From positions 606,371-613,581 of the forward strand of contig CP070752.1 of the NCBI GenBank assembly GCA_020348625.1: a stretch of 7,211 nucleotides of DNA, given 5' to 3'. Position numbers and translations under genes: made by a program. How positions within the stretch are numbered: the stretch's first letter is position 1; each line of letters begins with the position of its first letter. The notes beneath the pieces were generated by a model. The model did not search any database. It was not told the origin of the DNA and saw only the letters and a list, made by a program, of their open reading frames with translations. Below are positions 5,496 to 7,211 of the stretch, one piece after another. The stretch is from Deltaproteobacteria bacterium. GTDB taxonomy: Bacteria; Desulfobacterota; DSM-4660; Desulfatiglandales; B25-G16.

Positions 5496-6728
5496 ATGGT
5501 TAGACGGATAATGGTCATCGGCACATTCGACACTAAGGGAACGGAACTCGGCTTTCTAAGGGAGCAAATCGAGCTCCGCGGACACCGGACTGTAGTCATG
5601 GATATCGGCACCAGAGGCCAGCACGGTTTGCCGGTCGATATCCCGCGCGAAGAGGTGGTGCGGGCAAGCGGGATGAGTCTCCAGGAGGCACTGGATAGAG
5701 GCGACCGGCAACAGGCAGTCAATATCATAATCAAGGGAGGGCGCCAAAAGGTCAGAGAGCTTTTCGACAGTGGGGAGTTCGACGGTGTCATCGCTTTAGG
5801 AGGGGGGACCGCTTTGTTTATGGGTACAGCCATCATGCAGGCCCTGCCTATAGGGGTGCCCAAACTCGTCCTATCCTCCATGATTGCCGGTGACATGAGT
5901 CGGTTTGTGGGCGGGAAGGACATCACGTTGATGCAGTCGGTAGCCGACATCGTCGGCCTCAATCCGGTCACGCTGTCCATCCTGACCAGCGCCGCAGGTG
6001 CTATCTGTGGTATGGTTGAGGCGGTGGCTGGAGAAAGTATTCCGCGGGACCCGCATCGCGATCTCAAGACAAGGCCTCTGATCGCGGTGACGGACTTCGG
6101 AATCACAACACCCTGTGCCATGCGCGCTGCTCAACTGTTGAGGGACAAGGGGTACGAGGCTGTCATCTTCCACGCAGTGGGCAGTGGTGGGACAGCGATG
6201 GAGGAGTTAGTAGGCCGCGATCAGTTCGTCGGGGTCTTGGACTTGACTACCCATGAGTTCATGGATTATTTGGTCGGCGGTTTATGCAGGGACATCGGGC
6301 CGGAGAGGCTGGAAACGGCAGGCAAAAGAGGAGTCCCCCTGGTTGTCGGGCCCGGCGGTCTGGATAGCATCGCAATCGCCGAGCAGGACATTCCGGCCCG
6401 CTTTCAAGGGCGTAAGCTCTACTATCACGATTTCCACCGTTGCGCCCGGCCGAATCTAAGAGAGCTGAAAGAGGTGGCACAGCTGATGGCTGAGCGGCTG
6501 AATCGAGGACGCGGTCCGGTGAAGGTGTTGCTCCCACTGCGGGGCTGGTCGGAGGCCGACAAAGAAGGTGAGCCGCTGTATGACCCCGAAGGAAACCGGG
6601 CTTTTGGAGGGGAGTTTAAAAAACTCCTGAAGCCGGAGATCGAGGTCATAGAAATAGATACTCACCTTAATGAGCCCTTGTACGCCGAGACCGCTGTAGC
6701 TCTTCTGGAGAGGATGATAGCAAGGTGA
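5496..6728 (+). CDS. Tm-1-like ATP-binding domain protein (UPF0261)
   Basis: From ATG 5496 the product is 410 residues, the usual family length. AAGGA (5481-5485) sits ten bases before this ATG; ATG 5490 (spacing four), ATG 5487 and TTG 5472 are alternatives, and homology begins only at IMVIGTFDTKG just downstream. The N-terminal domain has GTFDTKG (9-15), DIGTRG (36-41) and the glycine-rich ALGGGT loop (100-105). The C-terminal domain has FGITTPC (201-207), HAVGSGG (226-232), LDLTTHE (248-254) and a GPGGLDS stretch. The plant member, tomato Tm-1, binds ATP and inhibits tobamovirus replication; the role of bacterial members is not settled. They are often found beside a TIM-barrel phosphoenolpyruvate-hydrolase-like gene, which is absent here. 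It is markedly more GC-rich than the phosphoesterase. No signal peptide or membrane segment is seen. Confidence 0.88.
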   Translation: MVRRIMVIGTFDTKGTELGFLREQIELRGHRTVVMDIGTRGQHGLPVDIPREEVVRASGMSLQEALDRGDRQQAVNIIIKGGRQKVRELFDSGEFDGVIALGGGTALFMGTAIMQALPIGVPKLVLSSMIAGDMSRFVGGKDITLMQSVADIVGLNPVTLSILTSAAGAICGMVEAVAGESIPRDPHRDLKTRPLIAVTDFGITTPCAMRAAQLLRDKGYEAVIFHAVGSGGTAMEELVGRDQFVGVLDLTTHEFMDYLVGGLCRDIGPERLETAGKRGVPLVVGPGGLDSIAIAEQDIPARFQGRKLYYHDFHRCARPNLRELKEVAQLMAERLNRGRGPVKVLLPLRGWSEADKEGEPLYDPEGNRAFGGEFKKLLKPEIEVIEIDTHLNEPLYAETAVALLERMIAR

Positions 6729-6750
6729 TCGGGAACGGAAGGGGTACATA

Positions 6751-6982
6751 AGATCATAAGATTCCGATCGGCAGAAACAGTGAGCTTGGGCGTCAAATCC
6801 TTTCTTTTGTCACAATCAGCATTCTAGCATTTACCTATCAGCGATCAGCTCTCAGCTTCCTTCATGAGTTCTCTTGCATTAAGTGTCGATATGAGACATG
6901 AGCTGGAGCAGGCTACCCCGTAGCAGCAACTAGAGTAAAGGCCCTTGTTGTTTCGATTACGAAAAGTATTCGTAACTTTTCG
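6751..6982 (+). repeat. Composite intergenic repeat A-B-C, fullest copy
   Basis: Module A (6751-6769, one mismatch to 650-668) is followed by a truncated B tail (6788-6812, TCAAATCCTTTCTTTTG) and full module C (6813-6962). CAGCTC (6846-6851) pairs with GAGCTG (6900-6905) as in the other C copy. The variable stretch forms GCTAC-CCC-GTAGC (6912-6924) instead of the GGCCCTT/AAGGGCC stem. CGAAAAGT (6960-6967) pairs with ACTTTTCG (6975-6982) around a seven-base loop. It begins 22 bases after the Tm-1-like stop and ends upstream of the katG promoter. Confidence 0.75.
6957..6975. promoter_or_regulatory. Perfect 7-5-7 palindrome upstream of katG
   Basis: TTACGAA-aagta-TTCGTAA is a perfect interrupted palindrome centred about 130 bases before the katG start. 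It overlaps and excludes the longer CGAAAAGT/ACTTTTCG hairpin. The left half belongs to repeat C (ATTACGA is shared with 4182-4188) and the right half is unique to this locus. It could be a dimeric-repressor operator or simply part of an RNA stem. Confidence 0.35.
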
Positions 6983-7028
6983 ATTCGTGTAAAAAAGGCT
7001 GCTGGCAGAGGAAGTTTAAGATATTTTT

Positions 7029-7060
7029 TTGCTATTAATTGATAGTCGTTATCCTATAAT
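7029..7060 (+). promoter_or_regulatory. katG promoter with candidate Fur-family operator
   Basis: TATAAT (7055-7060) is a consensus -10. The best -35 sequence, TTGCTA (7029-7034), is 20 bases away, longer than ideal, as at promoters needing or blocked by a regulator. Immediately before the -10, 7040-7054 (TGATAGTCGTTATCC) matches the 7-1-7 Fur-family consensus TGATAATnATTATCA at 11 of 14 positions. A bound Fur or PerR dimer would cover the spacer. PerR or Fur control of katG is common in bacteria. Confidence 0.45.
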
Positions 7061-7098
7061 ATTAATTTAGAAGCAAATGAACAAAAGGAGGAAGCATT

Positions 7099-7211
7099 AT
7101 GAATGAAGATACCAAGAGCCCGGTAACGGGCAGAGCAAAAAGACCCATTGCCGGCGGTGGCACGTCGATCCGGGACTGGTGGCCGAACCAGTTGAACCTC
7201 AAGATTCTTCA
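7099..7211 (+). CDS. katG: Catalase-peroxidase KatG, N-terminal fragment (runs off the window)
   Basis: The first 37 codons of a gene that continues past the window. The start reads [15 protein letters not shown], followed by the hallmark [21 protein letters not shown] (17-37), characteristic of bacterial KatG just before the distal haem pocket. KatG is a haem enzyme of about 730 residues that breaks down hydrogen peroxide by catalase and peroxidase reactions in the cytoplasm. The catalytic Arg, Trp and His and the Met-Tyr-Trp adduct lie further downstream and cannot be checked. AAAAGGAGGAAG (7083-7094) is a strong ribosome-binding site four bases before the ATG. Most relatives have CPVTG where this has SPVTG. 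The gene has its own promoter and candidate Fur-family operator. Confidence 0.93.
   Translation, partial: MNEDTKSPVTGRAKRPIAGGGTSIRDWWPNQLNLKIL

Noticed and set aside
5336..6121. Long open frame on the - strand (261 codons) overlapping the Tm-1-like gene
   Set aside because: It lies antisense to a gene with clear family motifs throughout. Its translation is Ser/Arg/Pro-rich and unlike any family I know.
7053..7068. PerR-type box TTATAATnATTATAA over the katG -10
   Set aside because: Only the left half matches (mostly because it is the -10 itself); the right half fits about three of seven positions. The Fur-type box just upstream is better.
1..7211. tRNA, rRNA or intact transposase genes
   Set aside because: I looked for cloverleaf-like stretches, rRNA landmarks and transposase motifs on both strands and saw none that hold up.

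Overview
Organism and setting. The window is bacterial. All genes with good support lie on the + strand, each with its own ribosome-binding site. They are separated by unusually long spacers (about 250 to 700 bases) filled with interspersed repeats. A katG start, a Tat-type YkuE/YaeI-like phosphoesterase, an ATC-hydrolase-family protein and ATCAGC-type intergenic repeats are compatible with a large-genome Desulfobacterota (deltaproteobacterial) or similar anaerobe. That placement is inference from general familiarity, not proof.

Layout. 1-60: tail of an intergenic repeat. 71-646: YiiX-like permuted papain-fold protein (GTG start). 650-795: composite repeat. 1055-1507: ATC-hydrolase-family protein. 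1536-1649: second repeat type, called D here, running into a decayed HNH-endonuclease N-terminus (1637-1842). 1937-2123: promoter and long leader. 2124-2642: zinc-ribbon/HU fusion. 2750-2819: repeat. 2914-3115: small unrecognised reading frame that looks frameshifted. 3126-3958: Calcineurin-like phosphoesterase broken by a one-base frameshift. 4039-4209: full repeat copy C. 4558-4653: promoter and leader. 4654-5100: small cupin, then a hairpin terminator. 5200-5269: second D copy. 5496-6728: Tm-1-like ATP-binding (UPF0261) protein. 6751-6982: fullest composite repeat. 7029-7211: promoter with a candidate Fur-family operator and the first 37 codons of katG.

How the genes fit together. Apart from the 2914-3115 frame and the phosphoesterase, whose stop codon touches the next Shine-Dalgarno sequence, the genes look monocistronic. 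No shared pathway is visible: the content is housekeeping or accessory (envelope phosphoesterase, peroxide defence, nucleoid protein, cupin). The main unexplained content is intergenic. It comprises a modular A-B-C repeat placed repeatedly just 3' of genes in gene orientation, a D element tied to an HNH-endonuclease remnant, and hairpins at the end of repeat C whose position is kept while their sequence changes. No mobile element with an intact transposase, CRISPR array, rRNA or tRNA was found.

Limits. All alignments were done by eye. Family assignments rest on remembered motifs, without database searches.
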